10,932 nucleotides of DNA from an uncultured Paracoccus sp. (GCF_946221145.1 NZ_CAMIOH010000103.1:1-10932), one strand, 5' to 3'. Shown: positions 1-6,514, counted from the stretch's first letter. Notes: a model not told the origin generated them from the letters alone. A program made the numbers and translations.

Positions 1-255
1 GGAATAGAATTCCAGTTCCTCGTCCCAGTTCGGTGATGCGATGGAATAGGCGCGCAGCAAGGGCTTGCCGTTGTCGCCCAGCAGACCGATCATCACGAAT
101 TCGCCCGACCGGAACCGCAGCGACGCAGGCCGCGTCACGCGGAAGGAAAACAGGCTGTCGGTCCAGTGCTTGACCGATGTCACCGTCTGCGCATCGGGCA
201 GCGTCTTCTGGGCGGGCTTGGGGGCGGCGTCGGCCACGGGGATGTCCAGCGTCAT
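1..255 (-). CDS. fpr: Ferredoxin-NADP(+) reductase, N-terminal 85 residues (C-terminus cut by the left edge)
   Basis: This flavoprotein moves electrons between NADPH and ferredoxin or flavodoxin in the cytoplasm. The visible 85 residues read as the FAD-binding beta-barrel of the bacterial plant-type FNR family. They include the stretch TSVKHWTDSLFSFRVTRP (26-43), FRSGEFVMIGL (48-58) and the FAD-binding RAYS motif at 68-71, followed by SPNWDEELEFYS. This closely matches my memory of the Rhodobacter capsulatus Fpr N-terminus. The ATG is at 255 and is preceded by a good Shine-Dalgarno AGGAA (complement of 261-265). The NADP-binding domain lies outside the window. The gene follows the DUF934 gene by 48 bp in the same direction, so it is probably co-transcribed with the sulfite reduction genes. 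Supplying ferredoxin electrons to the siroheme reductase is an inference from position. Confidence 0.93.
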   Translation of the reverse strand, partial: MTLDIPVADAAPKPAQKTLPDAQTVTSVKHWTDSLFSFRVTRPASLRFRSGEFVMIGLLGDNGKPLLRAYSIASPNWDEELEFYS

Positions 256-303
256 GTGAATTCCTGAGCGGTTCTAGTCGATGCGGCAGCGGGGCGAAAG
301 CCC

Positions 304-690
304 TCAGCCGGCCAGCTTGGCGCGGTGGTCATAGGCCTTCCAGTCGGCGCGGGCGATCCACTGGTCCTGCGGCTGGCGGGCGGCGATGTCGGGGGCGACC
401 TCGACCTCGTCAAAGCCGACGCGACGGGCCATCGCGTATTGATCGGCGATCAGCCGCCCGGACGCGCGCAGCCGGCCGGTATATCCCAGTTCCCGCAACC
501 GGCGCGCCAGCGAAAAGCCGCGCCCGTCGTTGAAGGACGGAAAGTCGATGGCGATCAGGTCGCGGTCCAGATGCTGTTCCAGATCGGCCAGCGGCGTGTC
601 GGGGGCCAGCACTTCGTCGGCGTCCTGGACCAGCGGATGAAACCCGTCGTCGCGCGCGATGACGCGTTCGCTGTTCAGTCGTTCGGTCAT
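304..690 (-). CDS. DUF934 family protein, accessory to sulfite reduction
   Basis: A 128-residue protein of the DUF934 family, which databases often label as an oxidoreductase probably involved in sulfite reduction. Its biochemical activity is not established. Family hallmarks are IDFPSFNDGRGFSLARRLRELGY at 48-70, the nearby LRASG (74-78), then LIADQYAMARRVGFDEVEV (80-98). There is no signal peptide, membrane segment or cysteine, so it is probably a soluble protein without its own iron-sulfur cluster. The ATG at 690 is chosen over a longer upstream reading because it overlaps the cysH stop as ATGA (687-690) and has an AAAGG Shine-Dalgarno about 7 nt upstream. Homology starts near this Met. Its place directly after cysH supports a role in the same pathway, as partner or assembly factor. 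Confidence 0.88.
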   Translation of the reverse strand: MTERLNSERVIARDDGFHPLVQDADEVLAPDTPLADLEQHLDRDLIAIDFPSFNDGRGFSLARRLRELGYTGRLRASGRLIADQYAMARRVGFDEVEVAPDIAARQPQDQWIARADWKAYDHRAKLAG

Positions 691-1418
691 GCCGTAACCT
701 TTCCGCGGACGATCTTGCCGCCGATGAAGTGAATGCCGCATTCGGTCTTGGCCTGGCCGCGCCAGCGTCCGGCGCGCGGATCCTCGCCCGGTTTCACCGG
801 CGAGGTGCAGGGCGCGCAGCCGATCGAGGGATAGCCGCGTGCGACCAGCGGATGGCGCGGCAGGTTGTTTTCGACCATGTATTCCTGCACGTCCTCGCTG
901 CGCCAATGGGCCAGCGGATTGATGCGCAGGCGCGACGGCGGCTCGGGCTCAAAGAATTCAAGCGCGGCGCGGTCGCTGTTCTGGAACCGCTTGCGGCCGG
1001 TGATCCAGGCGTCATAGGTGGACAGCACCCGTTCCAGCGGCACCGTCTTGCGGAAATCGCAGCAGGCATTGGCGTCGAACTGGTGCAGCGTGCCGTCGGG
1101 ATCATGGCGCGCGATTTCGGCATCGGTGGCGCGGATCACCTGGATATTGGTCAGGCCCAGCTTGGCCGCGACCTCTTGCTGGTATTCCAGCGTTTCGGGG
1201 AACAGCATCTGCGTGTCGATGAACAGCACCGGCAGGCCCGGCGCGACCCGGCTGACCAGATGCAGCAGCACCACCGATTCCGCGCCGAATGACGATACCA
1301 GCGTCACACGGCCCAGTTCGGGGTCGCTGACGGCGCGGCGCAGAACCTCGGTCGCGGCATGGTGGCGATAGCGGTCGTTCAACCGCGCGGCACGACTGTC
1401 CAGGGTATCGTCAAGCAT
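687..1418 (-). CDS. cysH: Phosphoadenylyl-/adenylyl-sulfate reductase (iron-sulfur type)
   Basis: CysH reduces activated sulfate (APS or PAPS) to sulfite using thioredoxin or glutaredoxin thiols. The 243-residue product has the PP-loop nucleotide-binding stretch SSFGAES (42-48), a conserved FIDTQMLFPET segment (66-76), a CC pair at 119-120, a CAPC pair at 201-204, and the C-terminal catalytic ECGIH (226-230, Cys227). The CC plus CxxC set is the [4Fe-4S] ligand pattern of APS-reducing bacterial CysH enzymes. Enterobacterial PAPS-only enzymes lack it, so APS is the likely substrate (family inference). The ATG at 1418 overlaps the cysI stop by 8 nt (1411-1418). Its own Shine-Dalgarno is weak, which fits translational coupling. 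A longer upstream in-frame reading inside cysI is rejected because homology begins at this Met. It feeds sulfite to CysI, encoded just upstream in the operon. Confidence 0.95.
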   Translation of the reverse strand: MLDDTLDSRAARLNDRYRHHAATEVLRRAVSDPELGRVTLVSSFGAESVVLLHLVSRVAPGLPVLFIDTQMLFPETLEYQQEVAAKLGLTNIQVIRATDAEIARHDPDGTLHQFDANACCDFRKTVPLERVLSTYDAWITGRKRFQNSDRAALEFFEPEPPSRLRINPLAHWRSEDVQEYMVENNLPRHPLVARGYPSIGCAPCTSPVKPGEDPRAGRWRGQAKTECGIHFIGGKIVRGKVTA

Positions 1419-3069
1419 GGGCGGGCTCGGGATACAGGGCGGCCTTGAAGGGCGCCGGGCCAAGCCTGCGATAGGCGTCGATGAACCGTTCCGACGCGTC
1501 CTGCCGCACCTCCAGATAGGCGCGCAGCAGACGGTCGACGGCGGGCACCACCTGGTCATAGGGAAAGCCCGCGCCGGCGCGTTCGCCGATGGCCGGAATC
1601 TCGTATCCGTCGCCGCCCAGGGTGATCTGGTAATTCTCGACCCCCGCCCGATCCAGCCCCAGGATGCCGATATGGCCCAGGTGATGATGGCCGCAGGCGT
1701 TGATGCAGCCGGAAATGCGGATGTTCAGCTTGCCGACTTCGCCTTCCAGGCCGTTATCCCTGAAATGGGTGGCGATTTCCTGCGCGATGGGGATCGACCG
1801 GGCGGTCGCCAGGGCGCAGTAATCCATGCCGGGGCAGGCGATGATGTCGCTGGTCAAACCGGCATTGGCGGTCGCCAGCCCGGCCTTGTGCAACGCCGCA
1901 TAGACAGCGGGCAGGTCCGATTTGTGGACATGGGGCAGCACGACGTTCTGGTCGTGGCTGACGCGCAGGTCGGCGTGGCCGTAACGGTCGGCCAGATCGG
2001 CCAGCAACCGCATCTGGTCGGCCGTCGCATCGCCGGGCGTTTCACCATGGGTCTTGAAGGTCACGATCACGCTGGCATAGCCGTCGATCTTGTGCGGATG
2101 CAGGTTGGTGTCGGTCCAGCTGCGGAAGGCGCCGTTCTGCGCGCGCTCGGCCTCGAAGCCGTCGGTGGCCCCGTTGCGGAAGGCGGGGGCGGCAAAACGG
2201 CCCTTGAAGATCGTCAGCGCCTCGCGGTCGGCGCCGTGGAAATCGCGGCGGCGGTTGGCGAACTCTTCCTCGACCTCGGCCTTGAACACGTCCAGACCGC
2301 GTTCGTGGACGGTGATCTTGATGCGCGCCTTGTATTTATTGTCGCGCCGCCCGGTCAGGTTATAGGTCGAGATGATCGCCTCGATATAGGCCAGCAGGTC
2401 TTCCTCGGGCAGGAAATCGCGGATCACCTTGCCCAGCATCGGCGTGCGGCCCAGACCGCCGGCCACCCAGACCTCGAAGCCGGTCCTGCCGTCCTTTTGC
2501 AGAACCCGCAGCCCGATGTCATGGGCCTGGACCAGGGCGCGGTCGCGCGCGGCGCCGGTGATGGCGATCTTGAACTTGCGCGGCAGGAACTGGAATTCCG
2601 CATGGTCGGTGGACCAGCTGCGCAGCAGTTCAGCATAGGGGCGCGGGTCCATGCATTCGTCATCGGCGGCGCCTGCGAAGGCGTCGGTGGTCACGTTGCG
2701 GATGGTGTTGCCCGAAGTCTGGATCGCGTGCATCCCGACCGATGCCAGCTTGTCCAGCATGTCGGGAATGTCCACCAGCCGGGGCCAGTTGAACTGGATG
2801 TTCTGCCGCGTGGTCCAGTGGCCGTAGCCCTTGTCATAGGTTTCGGCCAGATGCGCCAGCATCCGCATCTGATCGGGGCTGATCGTGCCATAGGGAATGG
2901 CGATCCGCAGCATATAGGCGTGCAGTTGCAGATAGACGCCGTTCATCAGGCGCAGGGGCCGGAATTCGTCTTCCGTCAGGCTGCCGTCCAGGCGTCGTTC
3001 GACCTGGGCGCGGAACTGGGCCGCACGGTGGCGCACATAGTCGGTCTCGACGGGACGAACATCAAACAT
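1411..3069 (-). CDS. cysI: Siroheme nitrite/sulfite reductase, hemoprotein
   Basis: This 552-residue cytoplasmic enzyme is a siroheme/[4Fe-4S] reductase, here most likely reducing sulfite to sulfide with six electrons. Two pseudo-repeated halves are visible. The N-terminal half has YLQLHAYMLRIAIPYGTIS (46-64) and the siroheme-binding TTRQNIQF (86-93). The C-terminal half carries the cluster ligands as ACPGMDYC (Cys412, Cys418) and SGCINACGHHH (Cys455, Cys459), the family's CX5C plus CX3C. Length is normal. The start at 3069 overlaps the DUF2849 stop by 8 nt (3062-3069) and has GAGG 6 nt upstream. Automatic annotation often says nitrite/sulfite reductase. The neighbouring cysH and DUF934 genes argue for sulfite. 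There is no cysJ flavoprotein partner in the window, and the fpr gene suggests a ferredoxin-dependent enzyme. The siroheme synthase gene that often sits in this cluster is not present here. Confidence 0.94.
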   Translation of the reverse strand: MFDVRPVETDYVRHRAAQFRAQVERRLDGSLTEDEFRPLRLMNGVYLQLHAYMLRIAIPYGTISPDQMRMLAHLAETYDKGYGHWTTRQNIQFNWPRLVDIPDMLDKLASVGMHAIQTSGNTIRNVTTDAFAGAADDECMDPRPYAELLRSWSTDHAEFQFLPRKFKIAITGAARDRALVQAHDIGLRVLQKDGRTGFEVWVAGGLGRTPMLGKVIRDFLPEEDLLAYIEAIISTYNLTGRRDNKYKARIKITVHERGLDVFKAEVEEEFANRRRDFHGADREALTIFKGRFAAPAFRNGATDGFEAERAQNGAFRSWTDTNLHPHKIDGYASVIVTFKTHGETPGDATADQMRLLADLADRYGHADLRVSHDQNVVLPHVHKSDLPAVYAALHKAGLATANAGLTSDIIACPGMDYCALATARSIPIAQEIATHFRDNGLEGEVGKLNIRISGCINACGHHHLGHIGILGLDRAGVENYQITLGGDGYEIPAIGERAGAGFPYDQVVPAVDRLLRAYLEVRQDASERFIDAYRRLGPAPFKAALYPEPAHA

Positions 3070-3403
3070 TGCTGGCCTCGGTCAGTTTGGCTTGCTTCAG
3101 GGTCTGGATGCCGTGAAAATAATTGGACGGCCCCCGCTGGCGGAACGCCTCGCGGAAATGGGTGGGTTCGGGACCGTTGGGACCGCGCCGCGCCTCGATG
3201 ATATAGGGGCCGACGACGATGTTCGACTGACCCACCGCCTTGAGCAGCGCCAGATCCGCGATCGCCTCATCCTCGAACAGGGTCGCATGGGCCGGGTCCG
3301 CAGTCCAGCCATCCTCGCACATCCAGACGTTATGGCCTTCGCGCAGATCGTTTGCAGTGATGACGCCGGGCTTGGCGGCCGTCGGGACGAAGGCTTTGCT
3401 CAT
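3062..3403 (-). CDS. DUF2849 domain-containing protein, first gene of the sulfite reduction operon
   Basis: A 113-residue protein of the DUF2849 family, which has no proven function. Recognisable family features are VITANDLREGHNVWM (14-28), an acidic stretch around 43-50, NIVVGPYIIEARRGP (61-75) and THFREAFRQRGPSNYF (81-96). There is no signal peptide or membrane segment, so it is likely cytosolic. The ATG at 3403 is preferred over an upstream in-frame Met (reading from 3484). It has a GAAAGGG-like Shine-Dalgarno about 8 nt upstream, homology begins here, and the longer version would run through the promoter region. Its stop overlaps the cysI start by 8 nt, indicating coupled translation. The repeated linkage of this family to cysI suggests an accessory role, perhaps in activity or assembly of the reductase. 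That role is inferred from context only. Confidence 0.88.
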   Translation of the reverse strand: MSKAFVPTAAKPGVITANDLREGHNVWMCEDGWTADPAHATLFEDEAIADLALLKAVGQSNIVVGPYIIEARRGPNGPEPTHFREAFRQRGPSNYFHGIQTLKQAKLTEASNV

Positions 3404-3431
3404 GGTCGGACCCTTTCGGATTGGTCTCTCT

Positions 3432-3460
3432 AATATAGAATTTTGTTCTGGATCTTTGCG
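3432..3460 (-). promoter_or_regulatory. Candidate promoter of the DUF2849-cysI-cysH-DUF934(-fpr) operon
   Basis: On the minus strand a TATATT hexamer (complement of 3432-3437) is a fair -10 element, with the hexamer CGCAAA 17 bp upstream in the -35 position. The -35 match is poor, as is common in promoters that need an activator. The putative Lrp box (3436-3450) falls in the spacer and overlaps the -10, which would favour repression if this is the true promoter. The same AT-rich block, TAATATAGAA (3431-3440), could also serve as the -10 region of the rightward lrp-type gene. No transcript start can be fixed from sequence alone. Confidence 0.35.
3436..3450. promoter_or_regulatory. Candidate Lrp/AsnC-type operator in the divergent promoter region
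   Basis: The 15-mer TAGAATTTTGTTCTG matches the Escherichia coli Lrp consensus YAGHAWATTWTDCTR at 13 of 15 positions and is an imperfect palindrome (AGAA-N5-TTCT). It lies in the 100-bp gap between the leftward DUF2849-cysI-cysH operon and the rightward Lrp-family gene, about 33 bp from the first start codon and 54 bp from the second. The adjacent regulator gene is the obvious candidate to bind it, giving autoregulation and control of the operon. The exact consensus of this regulator is unknown. An iron-responsive ICE-like motif would need a 3-bp rather than a 5-bp centre, so that reading is less good. Confidence 0.5.
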
Positions 3461-3503
3461 ATAGGGTCGGCGAAATAAGGACATTCAGCCAAGATGGTCG
3501 GTC

Positions 3504-4007
3504 ATGTCGGAACAGCTTCCACAGATTGCTGGTGCAGCGAAAACAAATTCCCGCCTGGACGAGGTGGATCGCAAAATCCTGTCCCTGCTGCAAGAGGATG
3601 CGAGCCTGTCCCTGGACCAGATTGCCGACCGCGTGGGGGCGTCCAAGACCCCGGTCTGGAACCGAATCCGCAAGCTGAGAGAGGCTGGCGTGATCCGTCG
3701 CCAGGTGGCGATTCTGGACCCCGAGGCCCTGGGTCTGGAAGCCTGTTTCTTCGTCCTGATCCGCACCAGCGAACATGACAAGGACTGGGCGGCGCGGTTC
3801 CTGAAAGCCTTGCGCGACCGCCCCGAGGTGATCGAGGCGCACCGGCTGGCGGGCGACATCGACTATATCCTGAAGGTGCAGGTCAAAAACGCGCGGGCCT
3901 ATGACCGCTTCTACCAGTCGCTGATCGGCGAGGTGAAGATCCACAACGTCACCGCCCTTCTGTCGATGGAGGAGATCAAGGCCACCAGTGCGCTTCCCAT
4001 CCCCTAG
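3504..4007 (+). CDS. Lrp/AsnC family transcriptional regulator
   Basis: A 167-residue DNA-binding regulator. The N-terminal AsnC-type helix-turn-helix covers about residues 18-76, beginning LDEVDRKILSLLQED and including LDQIADRVGASKTPVWNRIRKL (37-58). The C-terminal RAM ligand-binding and oligomerisation domain runs from about 75 to 155, with the typical HRLAGDIDYILKV loop at 113-125. The length is normal for the family. The ATG at 3504 has only a weak Shine-Dalgarno (an AAGG motif lies over 20 nt upstream), but no better in-frame start was found. It is transcribed away from the cys operon, and a plausible Lrp box sits between the two. It is therefore the likely local regulator of sulfite reduction, perhaps responding to an amino acid such as cysteine. 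The ligand and the direction of control are inferred and unproven. Confidence 0.93.
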   Translation: MSEQLPQIAGAAKTNSRLDEVDRKILSLLQEDASLSLDQIADRVGASKTPVWNRIRKLREAGVIRRQVAILDPEALGLEACFFVLIRTSEHDKDWAARFLKALRDRPEVIEAHRLAGDIDYILKVQVKNARAYDRFYQSLIGEVKIHNVTALLSMEEIKATSALPIP

Positions 4008-4020
4008 GCCGGGCGCTAGG
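4003..4020 (+). promoter_or_regulatory. Inverted repeat spanning the regulator stop codon and the arsC ribosome-binding site
   Basis: CCTAG (4003-4007) and CTAGG (4016-4020) are perfect inverted copies separated by 8 nt. The left arm contains the TAG stop of the Lrp-type gene, and the right arm contains the AGG of the arsC Shine-Dalgarno (AGGAT, 4018-4022). A transcript hairpin here would hide the arsC ribosome-binding site until a ribosome reaches the upstream stop. This is short (5 bp) and could be chance. CTAG is usually scarce in bacterial genomes, which makes the paired copies slightly more notable. Confidence 0.3.
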
Positions 4021-4028
4021 ATTCGCGC

Positions 4029-4385
4029 ATGGCGGCTTACACGATCTGGCACAACCCGAAATGCTCGACCTCTCGCTTCGTGCTGCAAGCCTTGCGGGAT
4101 GCGGGGGCCGATGTGACGGTGCGCGACTATCAGGCGCAGCCGCCTTCGGTCGCGGAACTGCGTGCGGCGCTTGATCGACTGGGGATTGCGCCGCGCGGAC
4201 TGCTGCGGCGCAGGAACACGCCCTACGACGACCTGGGGTTGGGCGATCCGGCCCTGTCGGATGACGCGCTGATTGCGGCGATGGCCGGTCACCCGGCGGT
4301 GATCGAACGGCCGGTGGTCTTCGGTCCCGACCGGGCGATCCTGGCGCGACCCAAGGAAACCGTCTTCGACCTGCTGGACGGCTGA
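4029..4385 (+). CDS. arsC: ArsC/YffB-family reductase, glutaredoxin-type arsenate reductase-like
   Basis: A 118-residue thioredoxin-fold protein of the ArsC family, whose classical members reduce arsenate to arsenite with glutathione and glutaredoxin. It aligns well to E. coli ArsC from memory: HNPKCSTSR at 8-16 with the catalytic Cys12, and arginines at 60 (GLLRRRN), 94 (IERPVVF) and 107 (ILARPKETV). These are the same positions as the E. coli oxyanion-binding residues R60, R94 and R107. It lacks the C-terminal tail of the 141-residue E. coli protein. It starts 21 bp after the regulator gene with AGGAT upstream, and its stop overlaps the next start as TGATG. No arsR, arsB or ACR3 gene is nearby, so a true role in arsenic resistance is uncertain. 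A general thiol-reductase function is an alternative. Confidence 0.85.
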   Translation: MAAYTIWHNPKCSTSRFVLQALRDAGADVTVRDYQAQPPSVAELRAALDRLGIAPRGLLRRRNTPYDDLGLGDPALSDDALIAAMAGHPAVIERPVVFGPDRAILARPKETVFDLLDG

Positions 4386-5362
4386 TGGCACCGAACCTGC
4401 TGATCGTGGCGCAGGCCGGGCCGCTGGAATTCCAGGCGATCATCTTCGCGGCCAGCCTGCGCCATGCCGCGCCGGGCTTTGACGGCCGCCTGATCGTCGC
4501 CGAACCCCAGCCCGAGGGCGCCTGGGCGGGTCACGACACCCGGCTGGCACCGGAAACCCGCGCCCTGCTGGACAGCCTGGGGGCCGAAACCGCCCCCTTC
4601 ACGGCCCGCCATTTCGGCGCGTCCTATCCTTACGGCAACAAGATCGAGGCATTGTCGGTCCTGCCTGCGGGCCAGCCCTTCGTGTTCTTCGATACCGATA
4701 CGCTGATCTGCGGGCCGCTGGACCGGGTGGCATTCGGCGACCGCCCCGCGGCGTCGATGCGGCGCACGGCCACCTGGCCGCAGCCGCCGCTGTACGGGCC
4801 GGGCTACGGAGCGATCTGGAAATCGCTTTACGACCGGTTCGGCCTGGATTTCGCGTCTTCGCTGGACCTGTCGCAACCGCACGAGCACTGGGCGCGATAC
4901 CTGTATTTCAACGCAGGCTGGTTCTGCGGCCCCGACCCGGCCACCTTCGGCCAGCGTTTCCTGGATTGGGCGCTGTCGGTGCGGGACGATCCGCCGGACG
5001 AACTGGCCTGCCAGAGCCTTGATCCCTGGCTGGACCAGGTGGTTCTGCCGCTGGTGATCCACAGCCTTGGCGGCGGGCGGCCCGGCCCGGACCTGGCGGG
5101 GCTGGACGGTGACGTGACCTGCCATTACCGCACCCTGCCGCTGCTCTATGCCCGCGAATCCGATGCGGTGCTGGAGGTGCTGGAAACCGCCGCCGCCCCC
5201 AACCGCATCAAGAAGCGGCTGCGCGATTGGGAACCGGCCAGAAAACTGATCTATCAGGGCAAGGGCCGCGACAAGGTGCGGCCGCTGTTCGCGGGGGGCC
5301 TGCCCGCGCAGGAAAAGCCGATCCGGCAGACGCTGAAAAAGGCCGGATGGTGGTGGGACTGA
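4385..5362 (+). CDS. Glycosyltransferase-like (GT-A fold) hypothetical protein
   Basis: I do not recognise a named family for this 325-residue protein. It has features of a GT-A nucleotide-sugar transferase: an N-terminal beta strand NLLIVAQAG (4-12), NKIEALSVLP (85-94), and a hydrophobic strand ending in DTD (VFFDTDTLI, 100-108) that looks like the metal-binding DXD motif. It also has YFNAGWF (174-180), DQVVLPLVIHSLG (217-229) and a late CHY (246-248) that could supply a metal-binding His, as in GT8-type enzymes. The C-terminus is basic and ends GWWWD. There is no signal peptide or clear membrane segment. It is translationally coupled to arsC (ATG at 4385 inside TGATG) and converges on the histidine kinase gene, with 6 bp between the stops. 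Donor and acceptor cannot be predicted, and a functional link to arsC is not obvious. Confidence 0.72.
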   Translation: MAPNLLIVAQAGPLEFQAIIFAASLRHAAPGFDGRLIVAEPQPEGAWAGHDTRLAPETRALLDSLGAETAPFTARHFGASYPYGNKIEALSVLPAGQPFVFFDTDTLICGPLDRVAFGDRPAASMRRTATWPQPPLYGPGYGAIWKSLYDRFGLDFASSLDLSQPHEHWARYLYFNAGWFCGPDPATFGQRFLDWALSVRDDPPDELACQSLDPWLDQVVLPLVIHSLGGGRPGPDLAGLDGDVTCHYRTLPLLYARESDAVLEVLETAAAPNRIKKRLRDWEPARKLIYQGKGRDKVRPLFAGGLPAQEKPIRQTLKKAGWWWD

Positions 5363-5368
5363 TCGGCG

Positions 5369-6472
5369 TCAGTCGGGATTGATCTCTTGGTCCAGGCCAA
5401 AGGTCAGCGCCAAGACCGACCCGGTGCCGCGATCCTCGGACTGCAAGGTGCCGCCAAGGCTTTCAGCGGTGGCCATCATCACCCGCAGGCCCAGGCTGGC
5501 GTTCCGATCGACGCCGTCCCAGTCGAAGCCGATGCCGTCATCGGCGCAGACAAAGCGCAGCGTCGTGTCATCCTGAGGCTTGATCGAGAACCGGACCTGT
5601 CCCGTCCGGGCGTCGGGAAAGGCGTGCTTGGCGGCATTGCTGGCGAATTCGTTCATGATCGTGCCGATCGCCGCCGCTTGCGCGGGGGTCACCATCACCG
5701 GCGCCGCCTCGACCGTCACCGTCAGGTTCGCGGGCAGCGAATCACCCAGAATCGCCCCGATCCCTTCGGCATAAGGCCGCAAGGCCACCGCCTCGACCCC
5801 CTGATGCTGGTTCAGCATCGCGTGCAGCGTGGCGACCGACCGGATCTGCCGGCTCACCTGATCCAGGGCGGCGCGGACAGCAGGATCGGCGCGCCGCGCC
5901 TGCACCCCGATCAGCGACGCCACCGCCTGCAGGGAATTCTTGACCCGGTGATCGGCCTCTTGCCGCATCGCCTCGGCCTGGCGCAGGGATTGGCGCAGCT
6001 TCATCTGCGCCATCACCTGCCTTGCCAACACCCCAAGCGCGCGGCGTTGCAGATCGGTCAGCCGCCGGGGTTTGGTGTCCAGGATGCACAGCGTCCCGAT
6101 CGGCAGTCCCTGGTCCGTCATCAACAGCGCCCCGGCATAGAACCGCAGGCCCTGCCCGCCCTTGACCAGCGGGTTGTCCTGCATCCGTGCGTCCAGCAGC
6201 ATGTCGGGAATTTCCACGAAATCCCGTTCCAGGATGGCATGGGCGCAAAGCGACGTGTCCAGCGGCGTTTCCCGCACGCCCAGGCCCACCTCGGCCTTGA
6301 ACCACTGCCGGTCGGCGTCGATCAGGTTGATGACCGAAATCGGCGCCTCGCACAGATCGGCGGCCAGGGTGACGACATCGTCGAAATCCCGTTCCCGGTC
6401 CGTGTCCAGCACGTCCAGATCGTGCAGTTCCTTGAGGCGTTCCGCCTGGCGGGGATGGGGCTGTGCCTTCAT
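5369..6472 (-). CDS. GAF-domain sensor histidine kinase (HisKA_2-type), cytosolic
   Basis: A 367-residue soluble sensor kinase. A GAF sensory domain covers roughly residues 20-160 (ISVINLIDADRQWFKA at 45-60, SLCAHAI at 74-80, FYAGALLMTDQGLPIGTLCILD at 111-132). A HisKA_2-type dimerisation and phosphoacceptor segment follows, with EADHRVKNSLQAVASL (172-187, His175). The HATPase domain has its N-box at NEFASNAAKHAF (274-285), a G1 box DDGIGF (311-316) and SLGLRVM (326-332). No membrane segment is seen, so the signal is probably intracellular, but the GAF ligand is unknown. The family includes kinases of the alphaproteobacterial general stress response. The WxE signature of true HWE kinases is not evident. 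No response regulator gene is adjacent, so it is an orphan here. The Met at 6472 is chosen because family homology begins just after it; its Shine-Dalgarno (AAGG, about 13 nt upstream) is poorly spaced. Confidence 0.92.
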   Translation of the reverse strand: MKAQPHPRQAERLKELHDLDVLDTDRERDFDDVVTLAADLCEAPISVINLIDADRQWFKAEVGLGVRETPLDTSLCAHAILERDFVEIPDMLLDARMQDNPLVKGGQGLRFYAGALLMTDQGLPIGTLCILDTKPRRLTDLQRRALGVLARQVMAQMKLRQSLRQAEAMRQEADHRVKNSLQAVASLIGVQARRADPAVRAALDQVSRQIRSVATLHAMLNQHQGVEAVALRPYAEGIGAILGDSLPANLTVTVEAAPVMVTPAQAAAIGTIMNEFASNAAKHAFPDARTGQVRFSIKPQDDTTLRFVCADDGIGFDWDGVDRNASLGLRVMMATAESLGGTLQSEDRGTGSVLALTFGLDQEINPD

Positions 6473-6514
6473 GGGATCGTCTGGCCTTGTCTGGTCGTGA
6501 CTTGCAACGGACCA

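Noticed and set aside
292..303. Perfect 4-bp hairpin with a GAAA loop (GGGC-GAAA-GCCC) directly after the DUF934 stop, considered as a terminator before fpr.
   Set aside because: The stem is only 4 bp and no T tract follows in the direction of transcription. fpr starts 48 bp downstream with a good ribosome-binding site, so read-through is more likely.
1417..3201. A 594-codon open frame on the plus strand opposite cysI, considered as a gene.
   Set aside because: It is antisense to a clear cysI gene. Long opposite-strand frames are common in high-GC coding DNA, and the translation shows no recognisable domain.
3436..3450. Reading the AGAA-N5-TTCT palindrome as an iron-responsive Irr (ICE) box.
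   Set aside because: ICE-type motifs have a shorter centre and longer flanking arms. The Lrp-type consensus fits better and an Lrp-family gene is adjacent.
3330..4391. A 353-codon open frame on the minus strand covering the Lrp-type and arsC genes.
   Set aside because: It crosses the divergent promoter region and overlaps two genes with clear homology on the other strand, so it is a compositional artefact.
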